From: Peptococcaceae bacterium UBA5767
GTDB taxonomy: Bacteria; Bacillota; TC1; UBA5767
NCBI GenBank assembly: GCA_002418765.1
Contig: DIET01000002.1
Span: 1 to 31,997, forward strand
DNA: 31,997 bases
Direction: 5' to 3'
Part shown: piece after piece, positions 31,124-31,997 of the stretch
Layout: the number at the start of each line of letters is the position of its first letter
Position numbering within the stretch: position 1 is the stretch's first letter
The notes under the pieces: model-generated
The model's database searches: none
What the model saw: the letters and a program-made list of their open reading frames with translations, nothing else
What the model was told of the DNA's origin: nothing
Made by a program: the position numbers and the translations under genes

Positions 31124-31560
31124 CGAAGGTGTTCTTTCTGCCAGAGACAAATTTTGGTCAAATAAGGCACACAGTTGGCTTCGATGATTTTATCGCATTT
31201 TTCGGAAGGGTAAGGTTCAACACGAAAGTCCAATTGGGTGATGTCTCTGCACATGATGGTTCCCAGTTCGGTTTCACAGAAATCCAGAAATTCCGTGGCC
31301 AGTTGATTTGCTTTATCACAGGTATCGTTAAGTCCTTTTTTGCCATAAAGAATGCCGATGAGCATTAGGGTGCCACTGACTGCTCCGCAAACATGCCCCA
31401 AGCCTTTTAGCCCGCCGCCGAAGACGGAGGCGACTCCGGGAGCGCAGTCTGATTCGACTCCCTGATAGTCCAATCCGGCCATAAGGGTTGATTCGGAACA
31501 GCTGTAGCCGTTGTGGAAGTAATACATGCAATTTTCTACGATGTCCTTTTTGTTGTTCAT
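31120..31560 (-). CDS. C_GCAxxG_C_C family redox protein
   Basis: A 146-residue protein of the C_GCAxxG_C_C family (putative redox-active, DV_1481-like), named for its conserved cysteines. It has Cys11, Cys21 in GYSCSES, the core GHVCGAVSGTLMLIG, and several later cysteines (DTCDKA, DFCETE, IMCRDI, EKCDKI, ANCVPY). It probably binds a metal or cluster or acts in electron transfer; function is not established. AAGGAG precedes the ATG. It overlaps the permease gene by four bases. Confidence 0.88.
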   Translation of the reverse strand: MNNKKDIVENCMYYFHNGYSCSESTLMAGLDYQGVESDCAPGVASVFGGGLKGLGHVCGAVSGTLMLIGILYGKKGLNDTCDKANQLATEFLDFCETELGTIMCRDITQLDFRVEPYPSEKCDKIIEANCVPYLTKICLWQKEHLR

Positions 31561-31595
31561 TTTTGACTCCTTCGTATCACTGTTTTCATCAGTAC

Positions 31596-31604
31596 ATTAT
31601 AGCA
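31596..31604 (-). promoter_or_regulatory. Extended -10 promoter of the C_GCAxxG_C_C operon
   Basis: On the minus strand TGCTATAAT spans 31604-31596, 36 bases before the start codon. The -35 region (GTTCCA) is weak. The MFS gene has the same TGCTATAAT element. Confidence 0.55.
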
Positions 31605-31701
31605 TAGCAACGGGATTATGGAACAGAAGGATAGTATTTTATCTTAGAAATGAGACTGTATTAGCGTGTCATGGTGTCATAGATAATGGTCGAAAATGTT
31701 G

Positions 31702-31734
31702 CCGCGCGCTAGAAATATGGCGTGGTCGTTTTTT
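31702..31734 (+). terminator. Possible terminator
   Basis: CCGCGC (31702-31707) pairs with GCGTGG (31720-31725), including one G-U pair, followed by TCGTTTTTT. No plus-strand gene ends here, so it would have to end an unidentified transcript. This is weak evidence. Confidence 0.3.
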
Positions 31735-31737
31735 AGT

Positions 31738-31765
31738 TTGTAGAAGTAAGGAGATGTGGTACAAT
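31738..31765 (+). promoter_or_regulatory. Promoter of a possible small RNA
   Basis: TTGTAG (31738-31743) and TACAAT (31760-31765) have a 16-base spacer, the same two boxes as the promoter at 28519. A terminator follows about 70-100 bases downstream with no credible gene between. Confidence 0.5.
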
Positions 31766-31771
31766 AAAGTT

Positions 31772-31870
31772 GCATCTGGGGATGCATCCCGACTTTTACA
31801 GTTGCATAACATAGCGAATACAATCCATACTACCCGGAACCTTGATACATAAGGATTCCGGGATTTTTTT
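31772..31870 (+). ncRNA. Candidate small RNA of about 100 nt
   Basis: This is part of the 377-base gap before the last gene. A promoter (31738-31765) and a strong terminator (31833-31870) bracket about 100 bases. The 5' part folds as GCATC/GATGC (near 31772-31785), and GGGATGCATCCC is self-complementary. A 32-codon frame from 31755 has its AAGGAG directly against the ATG and starts before the expected transcript, so coding is unlikely. It is not recognisably tmRNA, 6S or SRP RNA. Confidence 0.4.
31833..31870 (+). terminator. Terminator
   Basis: CCCGGAA (31833-31839) and CCTT (31840-31843) pair with AAGG (31851-31854) and TTCCGGG (31856-31862), with one bulged A, followed by seven T at 31864-31870. 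This is a strong intrinsic terminator. Confidence 0.85.
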
Positions 31871-31891
31871 GTCCTTTCCCAAAGATAAATA

Positions 31892-31920
31892 TTGCGTAAT
31901 GCTTTGTAATGCTATATAAT
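31892..31920 (+). promoter_or_regulatory. Promoter of the gene at the window end
   Basis: TTGCGT (31892-31897) and TATAAT (31915-31920) are 17 bases apart. The start codon is 18 bases after the -10, so the leader is very short. Confidence 0.65.
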
Positions 31921-31937
31921 AGAAGAGGGTGACTTCT

Positions 31938-31997
31938 ATGATTAGAAAAGACAAGAAGAAAATGAAAGACGGCTCATATAAGACATACATCCGGGTT
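31938..31997 (+). CDS. 5' end of an unidentified gene, possibly a transposase
   Basis: Twenty open codons run to the window edge: MIRKDKKKMKDGSYKTYIRV, after AGAGGGTGA at 31924-31932. The short basic start with a K-x-G-x-x-K-x-Y-x-x-V pattern recalls the N-terminus of IS1634-type transposases, but 20 residues are too few to be sure. AGAAG (31921-31925) and CTTCT (31933-31937) can place the ribosome site in a hairpin loop. Confidence 0.4.
   Translation, partial: MIRKDKKKMKDGSYKTYIRV

Noticed and set aside
31755..31853. 32-codon open frame inside the candidate small RNA
   Set aside because: AAGGAG abuts the ATG with no spacer, and the frame starts before the expected transcription start.
1..31997. 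CRISPR arrays, tRNA or rRNA genes
   Set aside because: No regularly spaced repeats, no tRNA-like cloverleaf ends and no rRNA-like sequence were noticed on reading; a tool-based scan was not possible.

Overview
The window reads as a piece of chromosome from an anaerobic, low-to-moderate GC Firmicute, most likely class Clostridia. The evidence is strong AGGAGG-type ribosome binding sites, TTG and GTG starts, a Bacillus-type LexA box, whiA next to rapZ, a five-gene lower-glycolysis cluster, secG-rnr-smpB, and a molybdenum hydroxylase. Species cannot be named from sequence reading alone. No rRNA, tRNA, CRISPR array or complete mobile element was seen.

Layout. (1) 1-8.2 kb: SOS-regulated uvrA and uvrC, then a HAD phosphatase, a PHP phosphoesterase, rapZ and whiA, all co-directional and tightly spaced or overlapping. 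The yvcK gene that usually separates rapZ from whiA is missing, as is the often nearby murB. (2) 8.2-14.3 kb: gap, pgk, tpiA, gpmI and eno, the complete triose-phosphate-to-PEP segment of glycolysis, with a hairpin between gap and pgk and a strong compound terminator after eno. (3) 14.3-24.0 kb: an accessory block. It holds a structured leader with its own terminator, a fused 2Fe-2S/molybdopterin hydroxylase (aldehyde oxidoreductase or purine hydroxylase type), an aldehyde dehydrogenase, then a BmpA-type nucleoside ABC transporter (ATPase, two permeases, lipoprotein) behind three copies of an ACTAGTT operator-like site. (4) 24.0-27.2 kb: secG, rnr and smpB. These commonly follow eno directly in Clostridia, so block 3 looks like an insertion into a conserved order. 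(5) 27.2-31.6 kb: a UMF1-type MFS transporter (minus), an isochorismatase-like hydrolase and a zinc-dependent phospholipase C-like protein (plus), then a coupled C_GCAxxG_C_C redox protein and an EamA-type permease (minus). (6) 31.6-32.0 kb: a promoter-terminator pair that could make a ~100-nt RNA, then the first 20 codons of a gene that may be a transposase.

How it fits together: most genes are housekeeping (excision repair, central carbon flux, protein export, RNA turnover, ribosome rescue). The variable part is the 14.3-24.0 kb block, which could serve uptake and oxidation of purines, nucleosides or aldehydes. The best leads for something new are the leader RNA at about 14.35-14.58 kb, the unusual active-site positions in the molybdenum hydroxylase, the triple-operator promoter at 19.07-19.15 kb and the possible small RNA at 31.77-31.87 kb. 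I saw no clear evidence of a wholly new multi-gene system.
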